Below, in pieces: positions 10,650 to 19,672 of a stretch of 64,000 bases of DNA. This stretch comes from Gordonia mangrovi. GTDB taxonomy: Bacteria; Actinomycetota; Actinomycetes; Mycobacteriales; Mycobacteriaceae. The DNA lies in assembly GCF_024734075.1 (NCBI RefSeq), contig NZ_CP102850.1, forward strand, positions 2,914,001-2,978,000. Direction: 5' to 3'. The notes under the pieces were generated by a model. The model was not told where the DNA came from and made no database searches. It saw nothing but the letters and a program-made list of their open reading frames with translations. The translations under genes were made by a program, and so were the position numbers. Every line of letters starts with the position of its first letter. The first letter of the stretch is position 1.

Positions 10650-12329
10650 TCACGCCGGGCGCATGGCACCCAGGGCTTCGCGGACCTGGGCTTTGTCGAT
10701 CTTCCCGACAGCGGTAACCGGCAGCGACGCCGCGATGACGAGCTGATCGGGCACCTTGAACGACGCCAGGCCGCGCTCGCCCAGGAAGCTGCGGATCTCC
10801 GGAAGCGACAGTTCCCGGCCGTGGGGATGATCATGTGACAGCACCACGACCGCGCAGATCTTCTCGCCCAACGACTCGTCGGGGAGGCCGATCACCGCGG
10901 CCGCGCGGATCGACTCGTGTGCGAGGAGGTTCTCCTCCACGTCGTCGGCGGCGACGTTCTCGCCGGCCCGCACGATCGTGTCCTTGATGCGGCCGGTCAC
11001 CGCGACGTGGCCTGATGGCAGCCGGCGTACCCGGTCACCGGACCGGTAGAACCCGTCCGGGGTGAACGAGCGGGCGTTGTGCTCGTCGGCGCGGTAGTAA
11101 CCGCGGATGGTGTAGGGACCGCGCACCAGCAGTTCTCCGTCGGTGCCGTCGGGCACATCGGCACCGTGCTCATCGACCACCCGCACCTCGTCGAACTCCG
11201 ACATCGGCGAGCCCTGGACGGCGTGCACCAGCTCGCGCGGGTCGTCGAGGCGGGTGTAGCAGATCAGACCCTCGGCCATTCCGAACACCTGCTGCACCAC
11301 ATCGCCGAGGGCGTCGTCGAGGGCCACGGCGTCCGGTTCGGCCAGTTTGGCGCCGCCGACCTGCAGTAGGCGCAGACTGCTGATGTCGGCGGATTCCCAC
11401 TCGGTGGCCGCGCACCAGACCTGGGCCAGTGCCGGCACGAGTGCGGTCACGGTGACCCGGTACTGCTCGATCAGGTCGAACGTGTTGTCCGGGCTGGGGT
11501 TGTCGGTGACGACGGTGTGCCCGCCGACGGTCATGACGCCGAGCATCCCGGGGCAGCACAGTGGGAAATTGTGAGCTCCCGGCAGCGCGACCAGATACGT
11601 GTCATCCGCGGTCAGCTCGGCCACCTCGGCGGAGCGGCGGGCGTTGTACGCATAGTCGTTGTGGCTTCGCGCGATGAGTTTCGGCAGTCCGGTGGTGCCG
11701 CCGGAGATGAGGAACAATGCCGGCGCGTCCGGGTCGGTGTCCGCGGGTGACGGCAGCTCGGCTGGCGCCGGATCGGCGTCGGGCAGCGCGGCGAAGTCAC
11801 CCGGGTCACCGTCGACGAACACCGTCCGGACGCTGTCGACGCGGCGCTGCAACTCGGTGGCCAGCTCGCGGTGGTCGTAGCCGCGGCGACCGTCCTCGGT
11901 GATGTAGGCGACCGCACCCGAGCCGTCGGCGAGATGGGCGATCTCGCTGATCCGATGTGCCGGCAGGGTCATCACCGGCACGATTCCGGCGCGCAGCAGG
12001 CCGAAGAACGTGACCGCAAAGGCTGCCGAGTTGTTCAGCTGCAGGATCACCCGCTGGCCGGGCCGCAGCCCCGCGTGGACGAAGCCGCCGGCGCGCCGCG
12101 CCACCGCCGCCGACAGCTCCCGGTAGGTGAGGGTGCGTTGGTCGTCGCTCGAGGCGTCGGTGATTGCCGGTGCGTCCGGCCGGCGTTGCGCGGACTGCTC
12201 GACCAGCTGCCACAGCGGTTGCTCGTCGAACAGACCGGCCCGTCGGTACCGCTCGGCAAGGACGTCGGGATGCGGGCGGAAGCCGGTCCGCAGGTCCTCC
12301 GGGTCGGGCGGCCGGACGTGATCATGCAC
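10650..12329 (-). CDS. mbtA: Salicyl-AMP ligase (MbtA-like aryl-acid adenylating enzyme)
   Basis: A 559-residue stand-alone adenylation enzyme that activates an aryl acid as acyl-AMP and loads it on an aryl carrier protein. Motifs: ISGGTTGLPKLIARSHNDY (P-loop type A3), HNFPLCCPG (aryl-acid pocket region of the DhbE/MbtA group), GMAEGL, YRSGDRVRRL and GKIDKAQV (C-terminal Lys). Salicylate rather than 2,3-dihydroxybenzoate is inferred from the neighbouring salicylate synthase. The start is placed at GTG 12329, which overlaps the TGA of the upstream small membrane gene. The longer frame to 12437 only shadows that gene. Confidence 0.92.
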   Translation of the reverse strand: MHDHVRPPDPEDLRTGFRPHPDVLAERYRRAGLFDEQPLWQLVEQSAQRRPDAPAITDASSDDQRTLTYRELSAAVARRAGGFVHAGLRPGQRVILQLNNSAAFAVTFFGLLRAGIVPVMTLPAHRISEIAHLADGSGAVAYITEDGRRGYDHRELATELQRRVDSVRTVFVDGDPGDFAALPDADPAPAELPSPADTDPDAPALFLISGGTTGLPKLIARSHNDYAYNARRSAEVAELTADDTYLVALPGAHNFPLCCPGMLGVMTVGGHTVVTDNPSPDNTFDLIEQYRVTVTALVPALAQVWCAATEWESADISSLRLLQVGGAKLAEPDAVALDDALGDVVQQVFGMAEGLICYTRLDDPRELVHAVQGSPMSEFDEVRVVDEHGADVPDGTDGELLVRGPYTIRGYYRADEHNARSFTPDGFYRSGDRVRRLPSGHVAVTGRIKDTIVRAGENVAADDVEENLLAHESIRAAAVIGLPDESLGEKICAVVVLSHDHPHGRELSLPEIRSFLGERGLASFKVPDQLVIAASLPVTAVGKIDKAQVREALGAMRPA

Positions 12330-12612
12330 GGGGCGCGCCGTCGGGCTCGGTGGTTGATGTCCGGTGCGTGCTCGGCTCTGGGGATTCACTGGATGGTGCT
12401 GCTCCGCTGGGTTGTGTTGCGCCGGGTTGTGCTGCACCGATGTCGATGACGCTCGGTTGCGGTGGGGGAGGGCTCTCGCGGCTGTCGGCGATGACCAGGC
12501 CGATCAACACGAGAGCCACCGCGAACGCGGAGATCACCGCGGCGACGCCGGCGGCGGCGATCACCACGGGGATGTTCACCCGACGCCACCACGACGATCT
12601 CCGAGTACCCAT
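12322..12612 (-). CDS. Small single-span membrane protein of the siderophore operon
   Basis: A 96-residue protein: a short basic N-terminus (RRSSWWRR), one membrane helix at about 14-42 (VVIAAAGVAAVISAFAVALV), then a Pro/Ser-rich outside tail with PSVIDIGAAQPGATQ. The segment just after the helix resembles the one in the MTB12-like protein at 25148-26068 (PTVVNLGSAQGQ), so the two look like paralogs, this one lacking the C-terminal domain. It is the first gene of the iron-boxed minus-strand unit and is translationally coupled to mbtA. Function unknown. ATG 12612 is chosen; GTG 12630 is an alternative. Confidence 0.7.
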   Translation of the reverse strand: MGTRRSSWWRRVNIPVVIAAAGVAAVISAFAVALVLIGLVIADSRESPPPPQPSVIDIGAAQPGATQPSGAAPSSESPEPSTHRTSTTEPDGAPRA

Positions 12613-12633
12613 GTGTGTATTCAAACACACTTG

Positions 12634-12694
12634 TAAGGTCAGCCTTACCGATGTCAGGCTAGGCTGCGCTCAACCATCGTTTAGGCTTACCTAA
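12634..12694. promoter_or_regulatory. Cluster of three iron boxes in the mbtA/mbtI divergent promoter
   Basis: Three sites fit the IdeR/DtxR 19-mer: 12634-12652 (TAAGGTCAGCCTTACCGAT, 13 of 19), 12654-12672 (TCAGGCTAGGCTGCGCTCA, 13 of 19) and 12676-12694 (ATCGTTTAGGCTTACCTAA, 15 of 19). They fill the gap between the divergent small membrane gene and mbtI, so both directions should be iron-repressed. Counts are by eye. Confidence 0.75.
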
Positions 12695-12738
12695 CGAAGG
12701 TTGTCAGGAATCGGGGTTTGTGCGAGGAGGGCTCGGTC

Positions 12739-14079
12739 ATGTCGATTGCCGTCGAGGCGACCGCAGGGGGTGCGGCCGAGGGGACTTCTCGGCCCGTGAA
12801 CGCAGCTCGAGTGTGTGCCGCCTGGGCCGCATCCGACACGTTCGACGAATACGTGGTCTACGAGAACGAGGATCGGTGGGTGTTCGCCGGGGGTGTGCGT
12901 GCCCGACTGGTACTCACGCGCCGGGGTGTCGAACTGATCCACGGCTCCACGCGCCGCATGACCGAGTGGTCACAGGACCCTGCGCAGGCGATTGCGGAGT
13001 CCCTGGCATCGTTGCCCGACCCCGACTGGCGTGTCTACGGCTGGGTCGGATTCGATTTCTGCGCGGCATACCACGGCCTGCTCCAGCATGTCCCCGACGA
13101 TGCCGAGCTGGCCCATCTGATCGTGCCCGAACACGAGGTGGTCATCGACGCCGACGGCATCGAGACCGGCGACCTCGATCCGGCGCTCGCGGCTCGGCTG
13201 TTCGCGATCGCTGCGGAGGCGGGCGAACCCGCCCCAGCCACACCCGTCCGGGTCGTCGACGACCCGGACGACTACCGCGGTCGGGTGGCCCGCGCCGTGG
13301 CCGAGATCGGTCGCGGCGACTATCAGAAGGTCATCCTGTCGCGACGCGTCGATGTCCCCTTCGACATCGACATGCCGGACACCTTCGTCCGAGGGCGTGA
13401 GGCGGGCGACCCGGCGCGGTCCTATCTGTTGCGACTGGGTGCGCTGTCGGCCGCCGGGTTCAGTCCCGAACTCGTCGTGGCCACTCGACCAGACGGTCAT
13501 GTGGTCACCGAACCCCTCGCCGGCACACGGGCATTCGGCCGTGGCCGGGCACTCGATTCGGTGGCGAGGGCCGAGTTGCTGGCCGACCCGAAGGAGATCG
13601 CCGAGCACGCCATGTCGGTGCGGGCATGCTTCGACGAGATCGCATCCATCGCCCGCCCGGGGACCACCTCGGTGAGTGAGTACATGGTCATCCGCGAACG
13701 CGGCAGCGTGCAGCACCTGGCGTCGACCGTGGAGGGCGAGATGTCCCGGGAGGCCGACCCGTGGCGGGCGCTGTCGGTGTTGTTCCCGTCCATCACCGCC
13801 TCCGGAATACCGAAGTCGCCGGCGCTCGACGCCATCTATCGGCTGGAGCCCGACCGTCGCGGCCTCTACTCGGGTGCGGTGGTCACCGCATCGTCGGCGG
13901 GCGACCTCGAGGCCACCCTGGCGTTGCGGACGATTTTCGCGAACGCGGCGGGAGCGTGGCTGCGGGCCGGGGCAGGCATTGTGGCCCAGTCGAATCCGGC
14001 ACGCGAGTTCGAAGAGACCTGCGAGAAGCTCGACAGTGTCGCGCCGTTCGTGGTGCGGCGCGGGGAGGACGGCCGATGA
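12739..14079 (+). CDS. mbtI: Salicylate synthase (MbtI-like, chorismate-utilising)
   Basis: A 446-residue MST-family enzyme that turns chorismate into salicylate via isochorismate. Seen: QKVILSRRVDVPF, PELVVA, TEPLAGTRAFGRG, DPKEIAEHAMSVR (catalytic helix with the Mg2+ Glu), LASTVEGE, FPSITASGIPKSPALD and RRGLYSGAV; this last half is the chorismate-binding domain. ATG 12739 has aggagg 8 bases upstream. The next gene starts at ATG 14076, inside its stop codon. Supplies the aryl cap of the siderophore. Confidence 0.92.
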   Translation: MSIAVEATAGGAAEGTSRPVNAARVCAAWAASDTFDEYVVYENEDRWVFAGGVRARLVLTRRGVELIHGSTRRMTEWSQDPAQAIAESLASLPDPDWRVYGWVGFDFCAAYHGLLQHVPDDAELAHLIVPEHEVVIDADGIETGDLDPALAARLFAIAAEAGEPAPATPVRVVDDPDDYRGRVARAVAEIGRGDYQKVILSRRVDVPFDIDMPDTFVRGREAGDPARSYLLRLGALSAAGFSPELVVATRPDGHVVTEPLAGTRAFGRGRALDSVARAELLADPKEIAEHAMSVRACFDEIASIARPGTTSVSEYMVIRERGSVQHLASTVEGEMSREADPWRALSVLFPSITASGIPKSPALDAIYRLEPDRRGLYSGAVVTASSAGDLEATLALRTIFANAAGAWLRAGAGIVAQSNPAREFEETCEKLDSVAPFVVRRGEDGR

Positions 14080-17000
14080 GCGAGGCGATGCGTGCGCGCG
14101 ACGAGGTCAAGGACGCCATCGCCGACGCGCTGGGAATTCCATGCGACGAGATCGGTGACGATGCGGACCTCATCTCCCTGGGGCTGGACTCGATCCGGAT
14201 GATGAAGATCGCCGGCGGTTGGCGTAAGCGCGGACACCGACTCAACTTCGCTCAACTCGCCGCCGAGCCGACCGTCGATGCGTGGGCCAGAATGCTCGAG
14301 ACCACTGCACCTCCCGCCGACGGAACCCGGGATCCCGCCGACGGAACCCGGAATCCCGCCGACGGAACCCGGAATCCCGCCGAGAGCACCGTGGAGTCGG
14401 CCGAGGAAGCGTTCCCCCTCGCCCCGATGCAGCATGCGTACTGGATCGGCCGTACCGAAGCCGCCGACCTCGGCGGGGTGGCCGCACACCTGTACGTCGA
14501 GTTCGACGGTGCCGGACTCGACGCCGAGCAGTTGCGCACCGCCGCCGATCGGCTCGTGCAGCGCCACCCGATGCTCCGGGCGCGGTTCCTTCCCGACGGC
14601 ACTCAGCAGATACTCGATCGCCCCGGCCGAGACCCGTTCACCGTCAGCGATCTCCGCACACACTCGGCGGCAGCGATCGACCGCGAACTCGATGCCATCC
14701 GTGACGCCAAGAGCCATCAGATGCTGGACGTGGCCGCCGGCCAGGTGTTCGACCTCACCTTGACCCTGCTGCCGGAAGGCCGGCACCGGCTGCATTTCGA
14801 CATCGACATGCTCGCCGCGGATGCGATGAGCTACCGGATGCTGCTCGCCGACCTGGTGGCACTGTACGACGGACAGGCCCAACCCGCGGCCGAGGTCACC
14901 TACCGCGACTACCTCACCTACCGCGCCGAACACCCGGACCCGAACCACGACCGGGACCGTCGCTGGTGGTCGGAGCGGCTCGACGAGCTGCCGTCCGGAC
15001 CGGCCCTACCCAGCCGTACCGAGGCCGTCGGCGATGCCACCGGCAGTCGTGCGCAGGATTCGAACCGGGTGGTGCGCCATCATCATTGGTTCGACGCGAC
15101 AGCCAAGGAAACGCTGCTGCGCGCCGCGCACGAGCGTGGGGTGACGCCGGCGGTCGCGTTGGCCGCGGTGTTCGCCGCCACCATCGGTGCGTGGTCGAGC
15201 GAGGACCGATTCCTGCTCAACGTCCCGCTCTTCCATCGCGAGCCGCTCCATCCCGAGATCGACCGGGTGTCCGGGGATTTCAGCTCCTCGATACTGGTCG
15301 ACGTCGACGTGCGGCACACGCGATCGGTGCTTGACCTCACCCGCGAAATGCAGAAAACCATGCACGCCAACGGTTCACACGCCAGCTATGGCGCCTTGGA
15401 AGTCCTGCGCGACCTGGGCCGCACCCGCGGCGAGCAGGTCCTGGCCCCGGTGGTGTACACGAGCGCACTGGGTCTCGGTGAACTGTTCTCGAAGGGGGTA
15501 TTGAGCCGTCTCGGCGAGCCGTCCTGGATCGTGTCGCAGGGGCCGCAGGTGACACTCGACGCGCAAGTGACCGAGGTGCGTGGCGGACTGTTGCTCAACT
15601 GGGACGTCCGGGCCTCGGCGTTTCCGCCGGGGGTGGTGGAAGCCATGTTCGAGCAGTACATCTCGGCCATCGAGCGACTGACCGACGGTGACGCCGGATG
15701 GCTGGCCACCGCCGCCCCCGCCCTGCCCGAACCGCAACGCGATGTGCGGCGACGGGTCAACGACACCACCGCGCCGACCAGCGGTCGGGTGCTGCACCAG
15801 GAGTTCTTCGCCCGGGCGATCGCCGAACCCGAACGCACCGCGCTGATCTGGCGCGACGGCCGACTGACCTACGGAGAGCTGGCCGCCCACGCGCTCGCGG
15901 TGGCCGGCGCCCTCCGCGACGCGGGTGTGCTGCCCGGCGATGCGGTCGGCGTGCAGATCCCCAAAGGTCCCGACCAGGTGATCGCGACGCTCGGGGTGTT
16001 CGCCGCCGCGGCGATCTGGGTGCCGATCGGTCACGACCAGCCGGCCGCGCGCCGCACGACGATCCTGACCACCGGCGACATCCGGGTGCTCGTCGGCTCC
16101 GACGGCGCACTCGACGCCCTGCCCGATGGCGTCGTCGGCGTCGATCTCGCGCGGGCGCGTGCACACCGTGCGCCCCTCACCCAGGCCGTGCTTCCCGACC
16201 CGGAGGCGGTCGCCTACATCTTGTTCACCTCCGGCTCGACCGGCACACCCAAGGGCGTCGAGGTGCCCCATCGGGCCGCGATGAACACCATCGACGACAT
16301 CAACGACCGCTTCGAGGTCGGCCCGGACGACCGCTCGCTGACCGTGGCCGCACTCGAATTCGACATCTCCGTCTACGACATCTTCGGCCTCTACAGCGCC
16401 GGCGGTGCCGTGGTCGCGATCGACGCCGACGCCGCACGTGATCCGGCGGCGTGGCTGGCCATGCTGCGGACACACCGCGCGTCGATCCTCACCTGCGTCC
16501 CCAGCGCGTTGGACATGCTGCTGACCGTCGCCGAGGCAGACGATGCCGGGCTCGGCGACTCGCTGCGTGCCGCACTGCTCGGTGGGGATTGGGTCGGCGT
16601 GGACCTGCCCCGCCGCCTGCACGCGCTGGCCCCCGGCGTCCGTTTCGCCGGCCTGGGCGGCGCCACCGAGATCGCCATCCACGGCACCGTGTGCGAGGTC
16701 GTCGATCCGCCGGCGCACTGGACATCGGTGCCGTTCGGGACACCGTTGCGCAATGTGGTGTGTCGCGTGGTCGACTCGGCCGGCCGCGACTGCCCGGACT
16801 GGGTCACCGGCGAACTGTGGGTCGGCGGAGCCGGCGTGGCGCGCGGATACCGCAACGACCCGCAGCGCACCGCCGAACGATTTCTCGAACGCGACGGGCA
16901 GCGGTGGTACCGCACCGGCGATCTGGCGCGGTTTTGGCCCGACGGCACGATCGAATTCCTCGGCCGGGCCGATCATCAGGTCAAGATCCGCGGGTTCCGG

Positions 17001-17648
17001 GTCGAACTCGGCGAGGTCGAGGGCGCCCTGCGGTCCGTCGACGGTGTGCGTCACGCCGTCGCGACGGTACTCACCGCGCCCGGTGGTACCCGGTCCCTGG
17101 CCGCGGCGATCACCGCCGACGACACCACGTCGATGCTGCCGACCGCCGCGACGGTCACCAACGCACTGCGGGATTTGTTGCCCGCCTACATGATCCCTTC
17201 CACCATCGAGGTGCTCGATGGGCTTCCGCTGACCGGTAACGGCAAACTCGACCGCACCGCGATCGCGGCGGTGTTCGACGGCGCCGGACCAGGCAGCGAT
17301 GACCGGGTGGAACCGGCCGACGACCTGGAGCGGGCGCTGTTGGCGATCATCGTCGAGGTGCTCGACGCCGACCCGGACCGGATCTGCGTGACCGACGACT
17401 TCTTCGCGGTCGGCGGCGACTCGGTTCTCGCCACCGCCGTGGTGGCCCGCGCCCGGGAATGGCTCGACGCCCCACAGATCGGTGTGATCGACATCTTCAC
17501 CGCCCGCACGGTGCGCGAACTCGCACTCCGCGTCGACGCCGCCGACGAGCAACCCGGCCGCCTCTATCAGGTGGCGGCGATCTACCTCGAGGTCGCGGCG
17601 ATGGACGCCGCCGAACTCGCCGACGCGGTGACCGGAGCGCACTCATGA
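14076..17648 (+). CDS. mbtB: NRPS: aryl carrier - cyclization - adenylation - carrier (MbtB-like)
   Basis: A 1190-residue synthetase. Residues 1-75 are an aryl carrier (LGLDSI, phosphopantetheine Ser39). A linker at 78-101 has three PADGTR(D/N) repeats. The cyclization domain at about 113-540 has FPLAPMQHAYWIGR and the Cy motif D244-MLAA-D249. The adenylation domain at about 555-1050 has FTSGSTGTPKG near 720, EFDISVYDIFG and YRTGDLARF; the terminal carrier has GGDSV (Ser1116). By homology it accepts salicyl-AMP and condenses and cyclises Ser, Thr or Cys into an aryl-oxazoline or thiazoline. Translation is coupled to mbtI and to the hydroxylase gene by ATGA overlaps. Confidence 0.93.
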   Translation: MSEAMRARDEVKDAIADALGIPCDEIGDDADLISLGLDSIRMMKIAGGWRKRGHRLNFAQLAAEPTVDAWARMLETTAPPADGTRDPADGTRNPADGTRNPAESTVESAEEAFPLAPMQHAYWIGRTEAADLGGVAAHLYVEFDGAGLDAEQLRTAADRLVQRHPMLRARFLPDGTQQILDRPGRDPFTVSDLRTHSAAAIDRELDAIRDAKSHQMLDVAAGQVFDLTLTLLPEGRHRLHFDIDMLAADAMSYRMLLADLVALYDGQAQPAAEVTYRDYLTYRAEHPDPNHDRDRRWWSERLDELPSGPALPSRTEAVGDATGSRAQDSNRVVRHHHWFDATAKETLLRAAHERGVTPAVALAAVFAATIGAWSSEDRFLLNVPLFHREPLHPEIDRVSGDFSSSILVDVDVRHTRSVLDLTREMQKTMHANGSHASYGALEVLRDLGRTRGEQVLAPVVYTSALGLGELFSKGVLSRLGEPSWIVSQGPQVTLDAQVTEVRGGLLLNWDVRASAFPPGVVEAMFEQYISAIERLTDGDAGWLATAAPALPEPQRDVRRRVNDTTAPTSGRVLHQEFFARAIAEPERTALIWRDGRLTYGELAAHALAVAGALRDAGVLPGDAVGVQIPKGPDQVIATLGVFAAAAIWVPIGHDQPAARRTTILTTGDIRVLVGSDGALDALPDGVVGVDLARARAHRAPLTQAVLPDPEAVAYILFTSGSTGTPKGVEVPHRAAMNTIDDINDRFEVGPDDRSLTVAALEFDISVYDIFGLYSAGGAVVAIDADAARDPAAWLAMLRTHRASILTCVPSALDMLLTVAEADDAGLGDSLRAALLGGDWVGVDLPRRLHALAPGVRFAGLGGATEIAIHGTVCEVVDPPAHWTSVPFGTPLRNVVCRVVDSAGRDCPDWVTGELWVGGAGVARGYRNDPQRTAERFLERDGQRWYRTGDLARFWPDGTIEFLGRADHQVKIRGFRVELGEVEGALRSVDGVRHAVATVLTAPGGTRSLAAAITADDTTSMLPTAATVTNALRDLLPAYMIPSTIEVLDGLPLTGNGKLDRTAIAAVFDGAGPGSDDRVEPADDLERALLAIIVEVLDADPDRICVTDDFFAVGGDSVLATAVVARAREWLDAPQIGVIDIFTARTVRELALRVDAADEQPGRLYQVAAIYLEVAAMDAAELADAVTGAHS
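14313..14375 (+). repeat. Three 21-bp tandem repeats in the NRPS linker
   Basis: Three near-identical 21-bp units at 14313-14333, 14334-14354 and 14355-14375 (one base pair of difference in the first), with a partial fourth start. They encode PADGTR(D/N) three times between the aryl carrier and cyclization domains. Being in-frame, the array can change in copy number without breaking the protein. Confidence 0.85.
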
Positions 17649-18955
17649 CCGGCACCCCGGAGCTGCTGCTCGTCGTCGGCGCCGGCCCGAAGGCGATCGC
17701 CGTGGCTGCCAAGGCGAAGGTCATGCGCGATCTCGGGTTGCCCGCTCCCCACGTTCGAGTGGTGGAATCGCATGCGGTGGGAGCGAACTGGCAATCCATC
17801 GGCGGCTGGACCGACGGGCGCCACCGGCTCGGCACCGGACCCGAGAAGGACATCGGCTTCCCCTACCGGTCCACGGTCACCGGTCGCACCCCGCACAGCG
17901 ACCTCAACGCCGAGATCAGTCGGCGCATGCAGAACTACAGCTGGATGTCGTTTCTGGTGGAACACCAGACCTACGCCGAATGGATCGACCGCGGCCGGCC
18001 CAACCCGCACCACCATGTGTGGGCGCGCTACCTGCAGTGGGTGGCCACCCGGATCGACCTCGACGTGACCATCGGCACCGTGCGGTCGATCTCCGCCGAC
18101 GACGAGCAGTGGAGCCTGCAGATCACGACGGCCGACGGGGGGAGCACCGAGGTCGTCGGCGACGCGCTCATGATCACCGGCCCCGGATCCAGCGACACGG
18201 CACTGCTCGACGACGAGCATGTGCTGTCGGTCGCGGCGTTCTGGGACCGGGTCTCGCGCCGCGACCTACCGGTCGCATCGCGTGCCGCGGTGATCGGTGG
18301 CGGCGAGACCGCCGGTTCCGCCCTGGACGAACTCGCCCGTCATGAGGTCATGTCGATCTCGGTGATCTCGCCCGGCGCCACGATCTACACGCGCGGCGAA
18401 AGCTATTTCGAGAACGCGATGTTCAGCGATCCAACCGGTTGGGCAGCCATCTCGCCGCAAGAACGACGCGACGTGATCCGGCGGACCGACCGGGGTGTGT
18501 TCTCGGTGAGTGTGCAGGAGAACCTGTTGGGTGACAGCCGCATTCACCATCTGCAGGGGCGTGTGGTGGCCGCGCGGCGGGTCGGCGAGCAGATCGCGGT
18601 GACCTTGCACAACGAGGGGCGCACCCCACAGACGCTCACCTTCGATCTCGTCGTCGACGCGACCGGTGGTCAGCCCCTGTGGTTCCTCGACCTGTTCAGC
18701 GACGATGCCGCGGATCTGCTCGAGCTCACCCTCGGCTGGCCACCCACCCTCGACCGCATCGAGTCGGCGATCGGGCACGACCTCGCCGTCACCGGTCTGA
18801 CGCCGAAACTGTTCCTGCCCAACCTCGCCGGCTTCGCGCAGGGGCCGGGTTTCCCCAACCTGAGTTCACTCGGGGAGCTGTCCAACCGCGTGCTACGCAT
18901 CACCGAGCGGCAAGGCCGCGGCGCACGCGCCGCAGCCCTGAGCGAGGAACGCTGA
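17645..18955 (+). CDS. mbtG: L-lysine N6-monooxygenase (MbtG-like)
   Basis: A 436-residue flavoprotein of the lysine/ornithine N-hydroxylase family, making the hydroxylamine that becomes a hydroxamate iron ligand. Seen: the FAD site VVGAGPKAIAVAAKA, GANWQSIGGWTDGRHRLGTGPEKDIGFPY, the NADPH site VIGGGETAGSALDEL, and the C-terminal LAVTGLTPKLFLPNLAGFAQGPG. It resembles MbtG more than ornithine-specific enzymes, so lysine is preferred, by inference. Starts within the NRPS stop codon (ATGA) and ends 10 bp from the convergent acyltransferase gene. Confidence 0.9.
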   Translation: MTGTPELLLVVGAGPKAIAVAAKAKVMRDLGLPAPHVRVVESHAVGANWQSIGGWTDGRHRLGTGPEKDIGFPYRSTVTGRTPHSDLNAEISRRMQNYSWMSFLVEHQTYAEWIDRGRPNPHHHVWARYLQWVATRIDLDVTIGTVRSISADDEQWSLQITTADGGSTEVVGDALMITGPGSSDTALLDDEHVLSVAAFWDRVSRRDLPVASRAAVIGGGETAGSALDELARHEVMSISVISPGATIYTRGESYFENAMFSDPTGWAAISPQERRDVIRRTDRGVFSVSVQENLLGDSRIHHLQGRVVAARRVGEQIAVTLHNEGRTPQTLTFDLVVDATGGQPLWFLDLFSDDAADLLELTLGWPPTLDRIESAIGHDLAVTGLTPKLFLPNLAGFAQGPGFPNLSSLGELSNRVLRITERQGRGARAAALSEER

Positions 18956-18965
18956 CATGGCCGGA

Positions 18966-19640
18966 CTACAACTGCGGCACGTCATCCGGGGTCCGGCCCA
19001 GGATGTGCATGGCGATCCGCCGATCTGGTCGGACATCGAATTCGCCCACATCGATCCAGCCGTGCTTGGTCAGGGCACGGCGGATGGGCGCGTTCCCGGC
19101 AGCAGGGTCCAGAACGACACGGCGGCAACGCGGCTCGGTCTGGAAGATGGCCTGCGCCAGGTCGGCGAGCCACGCCGAGATCACACCCTGCCCGAGGAGC
19201 GCCGGGTCGGCGGTCGCGATGTGGAAGCCCATGTCGTGCGGGTCGGCCGGATACAGCCGCGCGATCTCGTCGCGCGCCGGACGGTACAAGTCCAGATACC
19301 CGACCTCGATGCCGTCCATCGTGATGATCAGCGGACGCGAGTAATCGCCCGCGAGGCGGTATGCCGAATCGGCCCGCCACCTCGATTCCGGCCACTCCTG
19401 CTCCCAGGTCTCCGCCAGATGCGGTCGCGTGAACCAGGACGCCAACATCGCCGGATCACCGCCGGTCGGATCCACCGCCCGCAACCGCAACCGGCCGGTC
19501 ATCTCCGGTACCACCGGCGGACCCGCGGCGACCACATCCTCTCCGACATCGGTGATCTCGCGTCCGATGCGGTACTCATCGGACGATCCGGCATCGGCGG
19601 ACTCCATCGCGGTCGGCTCCGTTCGTTCTCGAGTGGACAT
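18966..19640 (-). CDS. mbtK: Siderophore lysine N-acyltransferase (MbtK-like GNAT)
   Basis: A 224-residue GNAT of the IucB/MbtK type. Core: WFTRPHLAETWEQEWP, YRLAGDYSRPLIITMDGIEVGYLDLYRPARDEIARLYP, then DMGFHIATADPALLGQGVISAWL (acetyl-CoA site) and RRVVLDPAAGNAPIRRALTKHGW. By homology it acylates the hydroxylated lysine side chain to give a hydroxamate. Chain length cannot be read off. ATG 19640 faces the thioesterase gene across a 32-bp gap containing an iron box; the longer frame to 19793 runs through that gene and is rejected. Confidence 0.88.
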   Translation of the reverse strand: MSTRERTEPTAMESADAGSSDEYRIGREITDVGEDVVAAGPPVVPEMTGRLRLRAVDPTGGDPAMLASWFTRPHLAETWEQEWPESRWRADSAYRLAGDYSRPLIITMDGIEVGYLDLYRPARDEIARLYPADPHDMGFHIATADPALLGQGVISAWLADLAQAIFQTEPRCRRVVLDPAAGNAPIRRALTKHGWIDVGEFDVRPDRRIAMHILGRTPDDVPQL

Positions 19641-19659
19641 GCTGGCCAGGCTAACCCAC
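19641..19659. promoter_or_regulatory. Candidate iron box between mbtK and the thioesterase gene
   Basis: GCTGGCCAGGCTAACCCAC matches the iron-box consensus at 12 of 19 positions by eye, including the intact AGGCTAACC core. It fills the 32-bp divergent gap and could control both genes. Confidence 0.55.
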
Positions 19660-19672
19660 ACAGGAAGTTGAT

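Noticed and set aside
14313..14375. Tandem repeats here and at 40596-40634 as CRISPR
   Set aside because: Units are directly adjacent without spacers, and no cas gene is present.
15375..17642. Minus-strand open frame of 755 codons inside the MbtB-like NRPS gene
   Set aside because: Composition bias and lack of recognisable motifs mark it as an antisense shadow. The plus strand carries all NRPS motifs.
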